A stretch of DNA of 55,414 nt from an uncultured Gammaproteobacteria bacterium (GCA_913020715.1 CAJVZH010000012.1:1-55414), one strand, 5' to 3'; counted from the first letter of the stretch, positions 16,928 through 27,297 are shown. Numbers and translations are program-made. Notes: a model not told the origin generated them from the sequence alone.

Positions 16928-17218
16928 ATGATAATAAACCATCCGTTGTTAGGTCCTCGTGATTCTGAGGAGTTTGTTTATTTAGGATCTGCTGATCTTA
17001 TCAATAGACCAACAAACTGGGAATCTGAAGAAGCCGCTGAAGACTTCTATCAGTACCTATACATTAGAGAAAATATTGCTGGTGACAACCGTGAACTTTG
17101 GTACCACGAACAAGGTGACCAATCTTGGTTAGTTGTTACTCGCTGTACTTTAACACATGAGATTAAAAGTGTTGAGCTTGCTCAAGACGTCTCAAGAGCA
17201 CAGGGTCGATCAAAATGA
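16928..17218 (+). CDS. soxD: Sarcosine oxidase / NMG dehydrogenase delta subunit, zinc ligands lost
   Basis: This 96-residue protein matches SoxD/MgdB in position, length and the segments GPRDSEEFVYLG, INRPTNW and THEI. In the family the N-terminus reads C-P-x-C-G and a later segment H-x2-G-C, which together bind Zn. Here they read HPLLG (residues 5-9) and HEQGD, so all three ligand cysteines are gone while the His is kept. The subunit may fold without metal or use His5. It overlaps soxA by four bases (ATGA), so translation is coupled. Confidence 0.8.
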   Translation: MIINHPLLGPRDSEEFVYLGSADLINRPTNWESEEAAEDFYQYLYIRENIAGDNRELWYHEQGDQSWLVVTRCTLTHEIKSVELAQDVSRAQGRSK

Positions 17219-20178
17219 GTCAAATTAACAGAATCGATGGCGGTCTAATTGACCAAACTAAATCTGTAAGCTTTACTTTCAATGGCCAAATTTTACGAGG
17301 TTATGAAGGTGACACGCTTGCTTCTGCGTTGCTTGCAAATAACAAGCATTTAGTAGGACGCTCGTTCAAATACCACCGTCCACGTGGTATCGTAACAGCG
17401 GGTTCAGAAGAGCCAAATGCCATCATGGAAATCGGTCACGGCGCTTACAAAGAGCCAAATACACGTGCTACGATTACACAATTATATAACGGCTTAGAAG
17501 CCAACTCTCAAAACCATAGAGGTCCTCTAGGCTTCGACTTTATGGCAATTACGGATTTCTTCTCGCCATTCCTAAGTGCAGGTTTTTACTACAAGACCTT
17601 CATGTGGCCAAAAGCCTTTTGGGAAAAATTTTATGAGCCGGCAATTCGTCATTCTGCTGGACTGGGTAAGCTTTCTATGTTGGAAGATCCAGACACTTAT
17701 GATAAGGGCTTCCGCTACTGCGATATCTTGATCATTGGTGCGGGTGCTTCTGGTTTGTCTGCTGCACTGACAGCTGCCGAATCTGGTGCTAGAGTTATTC
17801 TTGCTGACGAAGATTTCATCATGGGTGGTCGATTAAATTCGGAAACTAATGAAATTAACGGCATGTCTGGCAGTGAGTGGGCCAAGCAAGCGGTTGCAAA
17901 ACTATCTGCGATGGACAACGTCACGCTAATGGCTGACACGACTATTTTCGGTGCTTATGACCACGGTATTTACGGTGCGATTGAAAACAGAGCAGACGAG
18001 GCGAGAGCCGATAGCAATAAGCCACGTCAAGTAAACTGGCGCATATACACAAAACGTACGATTCTTTGTGCGGGTGCAACGGAAAGAGCTATTGCCTTTG
18101 GTAATAACGATCGTCCAGGCATTATGATGGCGAGTGCTGTTAGAACGTATCTAAACAGATTTGCGGTTGCAACCGGTCAAAGCGTTAGTGTTTACACAAA
18201 CAATGACGACGGTTGGCAAACAGCGAAAGATTTGACTGATAAAGGCGTGAAAGTTGTAGCGGTGATTGATTCACGCTCAATTGATCCAGTGATGGCAATT
18301 GAAGGTGCTGAGATCTTTATGGGTACAGATGTTACCGATACTAAGGGTCGTAGAGCTATCAAGTCAATTACGCTTTCAAATGGCAAGACAATCAATACAG
18401 ACACACTAGCCGTTTCTGGCGGTTGGAATCCAAACCTTCATTTGACGTGTCACCATCGTGGCATTCCTAAGTGGAATGAAGAGCTTGCAACATTCTTGCC
18501 AGATTCTTCAGTACCTGTTGGTATGTCAGTTGCTGGTCGTGCTAAAGGCACAATGGTATTGGCGGACGCAATTGTTGAGGGCCATAACGAAGGCTCTTCT
18601 GTTGCAGCAGATCTTGGTTTTAAAACTGGCGATTCTAAGCCAGCTACGACAGCTTCAGTTGCTTACAACGTTAGTGCAAAATGGGGCGTTCCAAGCGGCA
18701 AAAACCGCGCTTGGGTTGACTATCAAAACGACGTAACGGCGAAAGATATTAAGCTTGCTAATCAGGAGGGCTTTAAATCGGTTGAACACGTTAAGCGTTA
18801 CACAACACTTGGTATGGCAACAGACCAAGGAAAAACAGCAAACGTTCTTGCGATTGGCATTATGGCTGATAACATGGACAAATCAATTGAAGATACTGGT
18901 ACAACGATTTTCCGCCCACCATACAACCCAGTTGCAATGGGTGCGTTTGCGGGCAGAAGACGTGGAATGGAGTTCTATCCAACGCGCTATACACCGAGTC
19001 ACAAATGGTCTGCTGAGCAGAACGCTATTTTTGTTGAAGTTGGCATGTGGTATCGTTCGCAGTGGTTCCCTCAACCAGGTGAAACTTTCTGGCGTGATTC
19101 AGTGGATCGTGAAGTTAGGCAAACACGTGAATCTGTGGGTATCTGTGACGTAACAACGCTGGGCAAGATTGATATAAAAGGTGCTGATGTTTCTGAATTC
19201 CTAAACAGACTTTACGTTAACGCTTTTGCCAAAGTGCCAGTCGGCAAAACACGTTACGGTCTAATGCTTCGTGAAGACGGCATAGCAATGGATGATGGCA
19301 CAACAGCAAGACTTGGTGAGAATCATTTTGTAATGACAACGACTACTGCGAATGCGGTCAGTGTTTATCGTCATATGCAATTCTGTCATCAGTGTCTATG
19401 GCCTGATTTAGATGTCCATATGATTTCTGTTACTGAGCAGTATGCACAGTACGCAGTTGCGGGGCCAAACTCTCGTAAACTACTGCAGAAAATTGTTGAC
19501 GCTGAGCACGATATTTCGAATGAAGCGTTCCCTTATATGGGTGCTGGTGAAATTTCAATTTGTGGCGGCATTCCTGCAAGGCTTTTCAGAATCTCATTCT
19601 CGGGTGAGCTTGCTTATGAAATCGCTGTTCCTACGCGTTACGGTGATTCACTGATTCGTGTTCTTATGGAAGCGGGTGAAGAGTTTAATGCAATCCCTTA
19701 CGGTACGGAAGCACTGGGTGCGATGCGTATCGAGAAAGGTCACGCGGCGGGTCCTGAGCTTAACGGTCAAACAAGTGCTTACGACCTTGGTATGGGTGGT
19801 ATGGTTTCAGGTAAGAAAGACTTTATTGGTTACACACTTGGTCTACGTGAAGGTATGCAGCGCGATGATCGTATGCAAATGGTTGGTTTCAAGCCGGTTA
19901 ATAAAGGCGCCTTATTGGATGCAGGTCATTCAATGGCTGGTGCACACTTAGTTAACTTGCGCGATAAGCCAGATACGTTTACCGATCAAGGTTGGATTTC
20001 ATCGTCTATCTATTCGCCAATATTTGGTCATTACATTGGCCTAGGTTACATTAAAGGCGGACACAGCCGTAAAGGTGAGACGGTCCGTGCAGTTGATTTA
20101 GTAAGAGGTCAAGATATCGAGGTTGAAATTTGTAGCCCACACTTCTATGATCCAGAAGGGGAGTGTCTACGTGTTTAA
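17215..20178 (+). CDS. soxA: Sarcosine oxidase / NMG dehydrogenase alpha subunit
   Basis: The 987-residue subunit has the three expected parts: an N-terminal Fer2-like domain (about 10-110, ending in SFKYHRPRGIVTAG), an NAD-binding fold (DILIIGAGASGLSAALTAAE, about residues 171-190, plus FAD-reductase-like sequence to about 480) and a C-terminal GcvT-like folate domain (about 600-987). The folate domain would capture formaldehyde as methylene-tetrahydrofolate. This is SoxA or MgdC in a heterotetramer with SoxB, SoxD and SoxG. Its length agrees with both families. It starts at an ATG overlapping the soxD stop. Confidence 0.88.
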   Translation: MSQINRIDGGLIDQTKSVSFTFNGQILRGYEGDTLASALLANNKHLVGRSFKYHRPRGIVTAGSEEPNAIMEIGHGAYKEPNTRATITQLYNGLEANSQNHRGPLGFDFMAITDFFSPFLSAGFYYKTFMWPKAFWEKFYEPAIRHSAGLGKLSMLEDPDTYDKGFRYCDILIIGAGASGLSAALTAAESGARVILADEDFIMGGRLNSETNEINGMSGSEWAKQAVAKLSAMDNVTLMADTTIFGAYDHGIYGAIENRADEARADSNKPRQVNWRIYTKRTILCAGATERAIAFGNNDRPGIMMASAVRTYLNRFAVATGQSVSVYTNNDDGWQTAKDLTDKGVKVVAVIDSRSIDPVMAIEGAEIFMGTDVTDTKGRRAIKSITLSNGKTINTDTLAVSGGWNPNLHLTCHHRGIPKWNEELATFLPDSSVPVGMSVAGRAKGTMVLADAIVEGHNEGSSVAADLGFKTGDSKPATTASVAYNVSAKWGVPSGKNRAWVDYQNDVTAKDIKLANQEGFKSVEHVKRYTTLGMATDQGKTANVLAIGIMADNMDKSIEDTGTTIFRPPYNPVAMGAFAGRRRGMEFYPTRYTPSHKWSAEQNAIFVEVGMWYRSQWFPQPGETFWRDSVDREVRQTRESVGICDVTTLGKIDIKGADVSEFLNRLYVNAFAKVPVGKTRYGLMLREDGIAMDDGTTARLGENHFVMTTTTANAVSVYRHMQFCHQCLWPDLDVHMISVTEQYAQYAVAGPNSRKLLQKIVDAEHDISNEAFPYMGAGEISICGGIPARLFRISFSGELAYEIAVPTRYGDSLIRVLMEAGEEFNAIPYGTEALGAMRIEKGHAAGPELNGQTSAYDLGMGGMVSGKKDFIGYTLGLREGMQRDDRMQMVGFKPVNKGALLDAGHSMAGAHLVNLRDKPDTFTDQGWISSSIYSPIFGHYIGLGYIKGGHSRKGETVRAVDLVRGQDIEVEICSPHFYDPEGECLRV

Positions 20179-20213
20179 TAATACTCCCTTTGACAAAACT
20201 TCAGGAGAAGCCC

Positions 20214-20786
20214 ATGTCTGATTATACAATGGTAAAAGAGTCGCCACTTGGTGGTGCTGAACATGAGTTCGATGGTGTCACTGTCTCAGAGGTAGTTGAT
20301 CAATCGTTAGTCATGATTGCTATGCCAAATGGCGAAGCTGAAAATATCGAAGCGGCAATGAATAAGGCTTGTGGTTTGTCTGTCCCTGCAATGGGTCAGT
20401 CGACGCAGTCTTCGGACGGTTCGGTTACGCTTTGGCGCTTGCAAAAAAACCAAGTAATGGCTTATTATGCTTACGAAGGTGACGATGCTGAGGCAAACAT
20501 TGCCGAGCGTATCGATGCACCATCTGCTTACTACACAGATCAGTCTGATACTTGGGCAATGATTCGTGTTAGTGGTGAGCGCAGTCGTGATATTCTTGAG
20601 CGTATTTGCCCAATCGATCTAGATCCTAACGTCTTTACATTGGGTAGTGTTTCAAGAACGATTATGGAGCACATCGGAACAGTCATCTACAGAGACGGTG
20701 ATGATTCATACGTGTTGTTAACTATGCGTTCGTTTGGACGCTCTATGTTGCACGCGATTGAAGTGTCGGTTGAGAACGTTTTGTAA
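20214..20786 (+). CDS. soxG: Sarcosine oxidase / NMG dehydrogenase gamma subunit
   Basis: The 190-residue product is the small GcvT-like gamma subunit. The folded part carries the segment TWAMIRVSGERSRDILERIC and a C-terminal FGRSMLHAIE typical of SoxG. I place the start at ATG 20214, eight bases after AGGAG, not at the upstream GTG at 20163, whose extension overlaps soxA and has no ribosome-binding site. It closes the five-gene operon from 14304, and a strong terminator follows. Confidence 0.85.
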   Translation: MSDYTMVKESPLGGAEHEFDGVTVSEVVDQSLVMIAMPNGEAENIEAAMNKACGLSVPAMGQSTQSSDGSVTLWRLQKNQVMAYYAYEGDDAEANIAERIDAPSAYYTDQSDTWAMIRVSGERSRDILERICPIDLDPNVFTLGSVSRTIMEHIGTVIYRDGDDSYVLLTMRSFGRSMLHAIEVSVENVL

Positions 20787-20804
20787 GACTGAGCTGGTTA
20801 GTCC

Positions 20805-20839
20805 AAAAAAAGCCCCGACACAGTTCGGGGCTTTTTTTT
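20805..20839. terminator. Bidirectional terminator after soxG
   Basis: GCCCCGA / TCGGGGC with a six-base loop, flanked by seven A and eight T. It serves soxG on the plus strand and ubiG on the minus strand. Confidence 0.93.
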
Positions 20840-20862
20840 GAGTGGTCTTGCAAAGGTTTCTT

Positions 20863-21564
20863 TTAGGTTTTTTGATAATGACTGAGGTAGTTGACGCTGA
20901 CGTCATTCTCAAGTTTGTAGATTTTAGTAATCGGGTTATAGGTCATGCCAATCATTGATTTAATCGACAAGTCACAATGCCTCGCCCAACGGTCAATTTC
21001 ACTGGGTTTGATAAACTTTTCGTAATCATGTGTGCCTTTCGGCAATAAATTAAGAATGTACTCTGCACCAACAATGGCAAAGAAATAAGATTTTGGGTTG
21101 CGATTAATCGTTGAGAAAAACACGTCGCCTTGCGGTTTAACAAGCGCTGAACAAGCATTGACAATCGAGCTTGGGTCGGGCACATGTTCTAACATCTCAA
21201 GACAGGTAACAACATCAAAAGATGCAGGCTCATTTTCTGCCAATTCTTCCACAGGGATCATTTGGTAAGTGACATCTAGGCCTGACTCCAGTAAATGCAA
21301 TTTAGCTACCTCTAAGCTCGCCTCAGCAAGGTCAATACCAACAACTTCGGCGCCTTCGAGAGCTAAAGATTCGGCAAGAATACCACCACCACAGCCAACA
21401 TCAAGTATGCGTTTTCCTTTAAGCGAGCCACCGCAGTGCTCTTTAATGTAGCCAAGCCGTAATGGATTAATCTCATGTAGCGGTTTGAATTCTGAGTTTT
21501 TATCCCACCATCGCGCTGCCAACGAGGCGAACTTTTCAATTTCATCGTAGTCAACATTACTCAT
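20863..21564 (-). CDS. ubiG: Ubiquinone biosynthesis O-methyltransferase
   Basis: This 233-residue class I SAM methyltransferase carries the SAM motif [13 protein letters not shown] (residues 54-66) and the acidic loop EVVGIDLAE, with the C-terminal region of UbiG ([17 protein letters not shown]). It performs both O-methylations of ubiquinone synthesis, at the membrane. The length is normal. It follows bcp on the minus strand with a four-base overlap and ends before the shared terminator. Confidence 0.92.
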   Translation of the reverse strand: MSNVDYDEIEKFASLAARWWDKNSEFKPLHEINPLRLGYIKEHCGGSLKGKRILDVGCGGGILAESLALEGAEVVGIDLAEASLEVAKLHLLESGLDVTYQMIPVEELAENEPASFDVVTCLEMLEHVPDPSSIVNACSALVKPQGDVFFSTINRNPKSYFFAIVGAEYILNLLPKGTHDYEKFIKPSEIDRWARHCDLSIKSMIGMTYNPITKIYKLENDVSVNYLSHYQKT

Positions 21565-22010
21565 AACGCTTTAATTGCCTCCAGTACTTCGTCAGCGTGC
21601 CCTTTGACCCTAACTTTATCCCAATTCTGAAGGATACTCCCTTCGGGGCTGATGATAAAGGTTGAGCGAACAATGCCCATATATTCCTTCCCGTAAAGTT
21701 TTTTCAACTGAATAACGCCAAATTGATTACAAAGTACTTCGTCAGGATCGGAAATAAGATCAAAGTTAAAATTGTATTTACAGATAAATTTATCATGAGA
21801 GGTGATTGATTCTCGAGAGACGCCGTAAACAACGCTATTGTGGTCAATAAATTGTTGGTTGAGGCGAGTAAAGTCTTGCCCTTCGGTGGTGCATCCGGGT
21901 GTGTCGTCTTTCGGATAAAAATAGAGCACAACATGGCGCCCTTGATCGTCTGGAATTTGCACCTTTAGGTCGCTTGTGGCGATACAGGTAATTGGATTAA
22001 TTTTGTTCAT
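21561..22010 (-). CDS. bcp: Thioredoxin-dependent peroxiredoxin (Bcp/PrxQ)
   Basis: The 149-residue protein has the peroxidatic Cys in [17 protein letters not shown] (near residue 40), the hallmark of Bcp/PrxQ thiol peroxidases, which reduce H2O2 and organic peroxides at thioredoxin's expense. Its second Cys, in the usual position five residues on, is replaced (CTTEGQ), so it appears to be of the one-Cys type. The gene faces away from lepA across 52 bases and overlaps ubiG by four bases. Confidence 0.9.
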   Translation of the reverse strand: MNKINPITCIATSDLKVQIPDDQGRHVVLYFYPKDDTPGCTTEGQDFTRLNQQFIDHNSVVYGVSRESITSHDKFICKYNFNFDLISDPDEVLCNQFGVIQLKKLYGKEYMGIVRSTFIISPEGSILQNWDKVRVKGHADEVLEAIKAL

Positions 22011-22062
22011 GTACGATATAATAAGCGGGTTTTAAATCACAAGCATTCATTTTATCATCGAT

Positions 22063-23850
22063 ATGCAAAATATCCGAAATTTTTCTATTATTGCTCACAT
22101 TGATCACGGCAAATCAACGATTGCCGATCGCTTTATTCAGCATTGCGGTGGCTTAAGTGACCGTGAAATGTCGTCCCAGGTTTTGGATTCGATGGACATT
22201 GAGAAAGAGCGAGGCATTACCATTAAGTCACAAAGCGTGACACTGGATTATAACGCCAAAAATGGCGAAACTTATCAGCTGAATTTTATTGATACACCCG
22301 GACACGTGGACTTTTCTTATGAGGTATCTCGTTCGTTATCGGCTTGTGAAGGTGCACTACTCATTGTTGATGCCTCTCAAGGTGTGGAGGCACAAACAGT
22401 TGCCAATTGTTACACGGCACTTGATCAAGGTCTTGAGGTTGTTGCGGTCCTTAATAAGGTTGATCTACCGGCGGCAGAGCCTGAGAGGGTGGTCGATGAA
22501 ATTGAAGATGTTATCGGCGTTGAGGCGCATGACGCCGTGCATGCAAGCGCCAAATCTGGCCTTGGTATTGAAGCCATTCTAGAGCAAATCGTTGAAAAAA
22601 TTCCTGCACCAGAGGGTGTAATTGATGCACCAATCAAAGCGTTGATTATTGATTCTTGGTTTGATAATTATTTGGGTGTGGTGTCTCTGATTCGCGTTAT
22701 TGATGGTGAGATCCGTGCCAAAACAAAAATCAAAATATTTTCCAATGGCAATGAACACTCTGTGGACGAAGTCGGTGTTTTTACCCCGAAACGCACCAAA
22801 ACAGAAAGCCTAAAAGCCGGTGAAGTGGGCTTCTTGATTGCCAATATTAAAAACATTGACGGCGCCCCTGTTGGCGACACCATTACCAGTAGCAAGAATC
22901 CAGTTAGCGAACCGCTTGAGGGTTTCAAGCCGGTACAGCCACGAGTATTTGCAGGCCTCTTTCCAACTTCTGGTGAGGATTACGAAAAATTTAGAGATGC
23001 ACTGGGTAAATTGCGACTTAATGATGCCGCACTACAATACGAGCCGGAGAATTCCGATGCTCTTGGTTTTGGTTTCCGTATTGGATTTTTGGGTCTATTG
23101 CACATGGAGATTGTGCAAGAGCGATTAGAGCGTGAATACGACCTAGATCTCATTACTACCGCACCTACCGTTGTTTATGAAATTGTGGACACCAAGGGCA
23201 ATATTCATCGAGTAGACAGCCCTTCAAAATTACCTTCAATTCAAGGTATTGCAGAGTTTAGAGAGCCAATCATCACTGCCAATATTTTGGTCACGAATGA
23301 ATATGTTGGGCCGGTGATCAGTCTTTGTGTAGATAAGCGCGGTGTGCAAAAGGATATTCAATACATGGGCCGTCAAGTTTCTATTGTTTACGAGCTACCG
23401 CTTAATGAAGTGGTGCTCGATTTCTTTGATCGATTAAAATCCGTTTCTCGTGGTTTTGCATCGATGGATTATCATTTTGAGCGTTATCAACCATCCGACT
23501 TAATTCGTTTGGATATCTTGATTAATGATGAGGCTGTTGATGCCTTGGCGCTCATTATCCACCGTGATAATTCGGTTTATAAGGGTCGAGAAATTGCTGT
23601 GAAGATGAAAGAGCTTATCCCTAGACAAATGTTTGATGTGGCTATTCAGGCTTGTATTGGCTCAAAAATCATCTCGCGCACAAATGTCAAGGCGTTAAGG
23701 AAAAATGTAACAGCCAAGTGTTATGGTGGCGATATTTCGAGAAAACGAAAGCTACTTGAGAAACAAAAGAAAGGCAAAAAACGGATGCGCTCTATTGGTC
23801 GAGTGGACATTCCACAAGAGGCGTTTCTTGCCGTCTTGCATATAGATTAA
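22063..23850 (+). CDS. lepA: Elongation factor 4 (back-translocating GTPase LepA)
   Basis: The 595-residue translational GTPase has G1 AHIDHGKST (residues 10-18), G2 RGITIKS, G3 DTPGHVDF, G4 NKVD and the LepA-specific C-terminal domain with [12 protein letters not shown] near the end. It binds ribosomes stalled or mis-translocated under stress. Length is normal. Its last four bases overlap the tail of the converging ypjD gene. Confidence 0.97.
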   Translation: MQNIRNFSIIAHIDHGKSTIADRFIQHCGGLSDREMSSQVLDSMDIEKERGITIKSQSVTLDYNAKNGETYQLNFIDTPGHVDFSYEVSRSLSACEGALLIVDASQGVEAQTVANCYTALDQGLEVVAVLNKVDLPAAEPERVVDEIEDVIGVEAHDAVHASAKSGLGIEAILEQIVEKIPAPEGVIDAPIKALIIDSWFDNYLGVVSLIRVIDGEIRAKTKIKIFSNGNEHSVDEVGVFTPKRTKTESLKAGEVGFLIANIKNIDGAPVGDTITSSKNPVSEPLEGFKPVQPRVFAGLFPTSGEDYEKFRDALGKLRLNDAALQYEPENSDALGFGFRIGFLGLLHMEIVQERLEREYDLDLITTAPTVVYEIVDTKGNIHRVDSPSKLPSIQGIAEFREPIITANILVTNEYVGPVISLCVDKRGVQKDIQYMGRQVSIVYELPLNEVVLDFFDRLKSVSRGFASMDYHFERYQPSDLIRLDILINDEAVDALALIIHRDNSVYKGREIAVKMKELIPRQMFDVAIQACIGSKIISRTNVKALRKNVTAKCYGGDISRKRKLLEKQKKGKKRMRSIGRVDIPQEAFLAVLHID

Positions 23851-24635
23851 GCGAGTAGTCGCTCTAAAACAAACTTAGTCCCGAAATAGGCTAAAACAAG
23901 TGCTGCAAAGCCAATTTGTGTAGCAAGTGTTGCGTGTTTTCCACGCCATCCGAATATTTTATGGCCAACGACTAAGCCCACAAAAACTGCCCAAGCAATT
24001 ATCGATAATAGTGTTTTTGCAGTGAGCTCTTGAGTGAAGAAATCGTCAATAAATAGAAAGCCAGAAGCCAGCGATAAGGTTAATAAAAAGCAGCCCATTT
24101 TTAAAGTTTGGAATAAAAAATCTTCCATTGTTTGTAACGGCGGTAATTTATTAATAAAGTTGTTAATTTGATGCTCATGCAGAAGCCTCTCCTGAATGTT
24201 TAACAGTACCGATTGACAAACGGCAATCGCCAAAAGGGCGTAGGCGCTAATTGAAAGAAAAACATGCGCCGCTATGGAGACTTCTATCAGTTTATTTTGC
24301 GTGTCAGGGAAGGCCAGTGAAAACAACAGGGCGACTGCTGCCAAGGGGTAGACAATAATCCCGAGCGCATGAATTGGTTTGCTAAATGATGTGGCGAATA
24401 AAAGTGCAGCAACCACCCAGGCAACAAAAGAAACACTACTTGCAAGGCCAAAAAAGACACCCTCGGCTTGCCACAAATCGCTTAATAAATAGGCGTGCGA
24501 AACACAGGCCGATAAAAGCAAAATATTAGCCAGTGTTTTGTGTTGGTGCGTCTCACTTTCTTGTGTGAAGTAGCGGGTTAAAAGTAGCGCCACAAGTAGA
24601 TATGCAACAAATGGAATAATGGTCAAAAAGGGCAT
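23847..24635 (-). CDS. ypjD: Inner-membrane protein of the CcsA/YpjD (cytochrome c assembly) family
   Basis: A 262-residue membrane protein with about eight hydrophobic segments, homologous to the CcmC/CcsA/HemX heme-handling superfamily. The YpjD subgroup normally sits next to ffh, as here (divergent, about 60 bases apart). The function is not fixed; a role in heme or cytochrome assembly is suggested by the family. I use ATG at 24635; the codon before it is a TTG that could also serve. Two His in membrane loops (VSHAYL, AAHVFL) could be heme ligands. Confidence 0.82.
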   Translation of the reverse strand: MPFLTIIPFVAYLLVALLLTRYFTQESETHQHKTLANILLLSACVSHAYLLSDLWQAEGVFFGLASSVSFVAWVVAALLFATSFSKPIHALGIIVYPLAAVALLFSLAFPDTQNKLIEVSIAAHVFLSISAYALLAIAVCQSVLLNIQERLLHEHQINNFINKLPPLQTMEDFLFQTLKMGCFLLTLSLASGFLFIDDFFTQELTAKTLLSIIAWAVFVGLVVGHKIFGWRGKHATLATQIGFAALVLAYFGTKFVLERLLA

Positions 24636-24694
24636 CAATTACTATCAATAATGCAAAAGCTATATAATACGATATTTTGTCCAATAAGAAAATA

Positions 24695-26110
24695 ATGTTT
24701 GATAATTTAAGCGATCGCCTCTCCAATAGTTTCAAGGCTTTACAGGGTAAAAACAAGCTTTCTGAAGCGAATATTAAAGACGCAATTCGTGAAGTTAGGC
24801 GCTCGTTATTAGAGGCCGATGTTGCCCTTGAAGTCATTAAGGTCTTTATTGAGAAAGTACAAACTAAAGCGCTTGGCTTTAAAGTTGGCGAAGGCTTAAA
24901 CCCGTCTCAAGCCTTTATTAAGTTGGTTGAAACAGAACTCACCCAGATTATTGGTGGTGAGAACGAATCCCTTAATTTAGCGACTCAAGCCCCTGCAGTA
25001 GTCATGGTGGCTGGCCTACAAGGTGCTGGTAAAACAACCTCGATTGCCAAACTAGCGCGCTTTTTAAAAGAGCAAGAAAAGAAAAAGGTATTGGTGGTTA
25101 GTGCCGACGTTTATCGACCGGCCGCGATTGAGCAATTAAAAATTCTTGCCGAACAAGTTGATGTTGATTTTTTCCCGTCCAGCACTAATGACAAACCAGA
25201 GAAAATTGTTGCTGAGGCGAAAAAACACGCGCAAAAACAATTTCATGATGTGTTGTTGGTCGATACCGCGGGTCGTTTGCACGTTGACGAACAAATGATG
25301 GCTGAGATTCAAACTCTACAACACAAGGTCAATCCAATTGAAACCCTGTTTGTTGTAGACTCAATGACAGGCCAAGATGCCGCTCACACTGCCAAAGCTT
25401 TTGCCGACGCACTGCCTTTAACGGGTGTTATTCTTACCAAGACTGATGGTGATGCCCGCGGTGGTGCGGCACTTTCGGTAAGACACATTACCGGCAAACC
25501 AATTAAGTTTCTCGGTGTTGGTGAAAAAACCGACGCCCTAGAGCCATTCCATCCAGATCGCATCGTTTCACGATTACTCGGTATGGGCGACGTACTTTCT
25601 CTGGTTGAAGAGATTTCTCGCAAGGTTGACCAGAAGAAAGCGATGAAAAGCGCGCAAAAAATCATCAAAGGTCGTTTTGATCTTGGTGATATGCGTGACC
25701 AGCTCCTTCAAATGCAACAGATGGGTGGCATGGGTGCTTTAATGGACAAGTTGCCGGGTATGGGTAATTTACCCCAAAGCGTTAAAAACCAGGTGATTGG
25801 CGATAGCGAGAGTGTTTACATGATTGCTATTATCAACTCGATGACACCTAAAGAAAAAACCCATGTTAATCTTATTAAGGGCTCTCGTAAGAAACGTATT
25901 GCTAATGGCTCTGGCACCAGTATTCAGCAGGTGAACAAGGTACTTAAACAGTTCGAGAAAATGCAGAAAGGGATGAAGAAAATGGGTGGCGGCAAGATGA
26001 AAAAAATGATGGAGCAAATGGGTCAGATGCAAGGCGAAGGGGGTATGCCTGACTTTTCAAAAATGGGTGGCGGCGTACCAGGCCTTGGGAGTAAGAAGTT
26101 TCCTTTTTAA
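24695..26110 (+). CDS. ffh: Signal recognition particle protein Ffh
   Basis: The 471-residue protein has the N domain (1-90), the GTPase G domain (GLQGAGKTTS near residue 107, DTAGR, TKTDGDARGG) and a methionine-rich M domain (about 300-471) with many MGG and KKM stretches that bind signal sequences and 4.5S RNA. It targets nascent membrane proteins to the translocon. The ATG at 24695 (MFDNLSDRL) is the family start; the upstream TTG at 24677 is not. Confidence 0.97.
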   Translation: MFDNLSDRLSNSFKALQGKNKLSEANIKDAIREVRRSLLEADVALEVIKVFIEKVQTKALGFKVGEGLNPSQAFIKLVETELTQIIGGENESLNLATQAPAVVMVAGLQGAGKTTSIAKLARFLKEQEKKKVLVVSADVYRPAAIEQLKILAEQVDVDFFPSSTNDKPEKIVAEAKKHAQKQFHDVLLVDTAGRLHVDEQMMAEIQTLQHKVNPIETLFVVDSMTGQDAAHTAKAFADALPLTGVILTKTDGDARGGAALSVRHITGKPIKFLGVGEKTDALEPFHPDRIVSRLLGMGDVLSLVEEISRKVDQKKAMKSAQKIIKGRFDLGDMRDQLLQMQQMGGMGALMDKLPGMGNLPQSVKNQVIGDSESVYMIAIINSMTPKEKTHVNLIKGSRKKRIANGSGTSIQQVNKVLKQFEKMQKGMKKMGGGKMKKMMEQMGQMQGEGGMPDFSKMGGGVPGLGSKKFPF

Positions 26111-26259
26111 TTGACCAAATACTCAAGTAACAAAAAAATCAATATTAAAGATTCAAATAAATCACTTCTGAAAGGTTACACGCTGGAATTATTCATATAA
26201 AATTTCCGAAATCATCAAATCGTTGTTGGTATCAACATATTCCATTCATGGAGAAAATA

Positions 26260-26643
26260 GTGAAAACAATTAAAAGTTTATTCGCATTCCTAGTAATCGG
26301 TTTTGTTTCGGTTACAGCAATGACAACTTCGCTTGCTGCAGAAGATACCACGGCGAACACTGTTCAAATGACCCTCGAGATTGTTGCTGACGATCAAATT
26401 ACATTAAATGTAGTCACACAGGTTGCAAAAGGTTTAAACGCTATTCAGGCTCTTCAACAAGTTGTTACTATGGGCATTAAAGATACAGATTGGGGTCCAC
26501 AAATTATGGCACTTGGTGGTGTAGAAGCTGTCGGCAACACATACTGGGCTTTATGGGTGAACGGCGAAATGTCAATGGTTGGTGCGCAAGACGTTATTCT
26601 TGATGCGGACACAACTATTAGCTTGATTCTTACGGGATTCTAG
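26260..26643 (+). CDS. Exported DUF4430 protein, putative ligand-binding partner of the next gene
   Basis: The product has a signal peptide (KTIKSLFAFLVIGFVSV, cleaved near SLA-A) and one DUF4430 domain of about 95 residues, the beta-rich fold seen at the C-terminus of transcobalamin-like proteins, with the YWALWVNG segment of that fold. I prefer the GTG at 26260, spaced six bases from GGAG, over ATG 26248, which would add four residues. Thirty-seven bases downstream is a DUF6580 membrane gene. A periplasmic or anchored substrate-capture protein for that transporter is an inference; no B12 riboswitch is visible upstream. Confidence 0.7.
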   Translation: MKTIKSLFAFLVIGFVSVTAMTTSLAAEDTTANTVQMTLEIVADDQITLNVVTQVAKGLNAIQALQQVVTMGIKDTDWGPQIMALGGVEAVGNTYWALWVNGEMSMVGAQDVILDADTTISLILTGF

Positions 26644-26680
26644 AGTAATATTTATTGATTAAACGATTAGGAGAATTGTT

Positions 26681-27274
26681 ATGAGTACACAAGATCACAA
26701 ACTTAACTCAAGTTTTACTTATTTAGTTATTTTGGCAGCGTTGATTGCTTTGGGTGTTGCTGGTAGGTTGCTACCACATCCACCAAACTTTACACCAATG
26801 GCAGCCATTGCACTTTTTGCAGGTTTTATTTTTGTTAAGAGATACATGTCTATTGTTGCGGTTGTTGCGACGATGCTTTTGACTGACTATTTTGCTTTTG
26901 GCTACCTTTCTCCTGATTGGTTTGCTTCAAAATCTATGATGGTTGTTTATATGGCTTTGTTGTTTCCAATCGTCTTTAGAGGTTTTTTACAGAAAAAACT
27001 AGGCGTGATGAGAATCGCTGGTGCTGCGCTTGCAAGTTCAACGGTGTTTTTTATTGCAACAAACTTTGCAGTTTGGGCGTTCTCGCCAATGTACGAAAAA
27101 ACATTTGCAGGTTTGGCGCTTTGTTACACGATGGCAATCCCATTCTTCCAAAACACTATTGCTGGCGACATGATGTGGTCCGGCATAGTTTTTGGTGTTT
27201 ATTTCGCACTTCGTCATTTTTCAAAGTTGCGTGTTTTGACAGAAAAGAACGACGTCTTATACAGTGCGAACTAA
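26681..27274 (+). CDS. DUF6580 family membrane protein, possible ECF-type S component
   Basis: This 197-residue protein has about five to six transmembrane segments and the family hallmark RLLPHPPNFTPMAAIALFAG (residues 29-48). The arrangement resembles substrate-binding S components of ECF vitamin transporters, though the family is uncharacterised. It follows the exported DUF4430 protein behind an AGGAG ribosome-binding site and shares its operon and terminator. The pair may import a vitamin-like molecule, with an energising module elsewhere. Cobalamin is one guess, from the DUF4430 partner. Confidence 0.7.
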   Translation: MSTQDHKLNSSFTYLVILAALIALGVAGRLLPHPPNFTPMAAIALFAGFIFVKRYMSIVAVVATMLLTDYFAFGYLSPDWFASKSMMVVYMALLFPIVFRGFLQKKLGVMRIAGAALASSTVFFIATNFAVWAFSPMYEKTFAGLALCYTMAIPFFQNTIAGDMMWSGIVFGVYFALRHFSKLRVLTEKNDVLYSAN

Positions 27275-27297
27275 GACACTCAAAGTCAATTAAGATG

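Noticed and set aside
26111-26259. Possible B12 riboswitch before the DUF4430 gene
   Set aside because: No B12-box or extended structured element seen; only a plain AT-rich leader.
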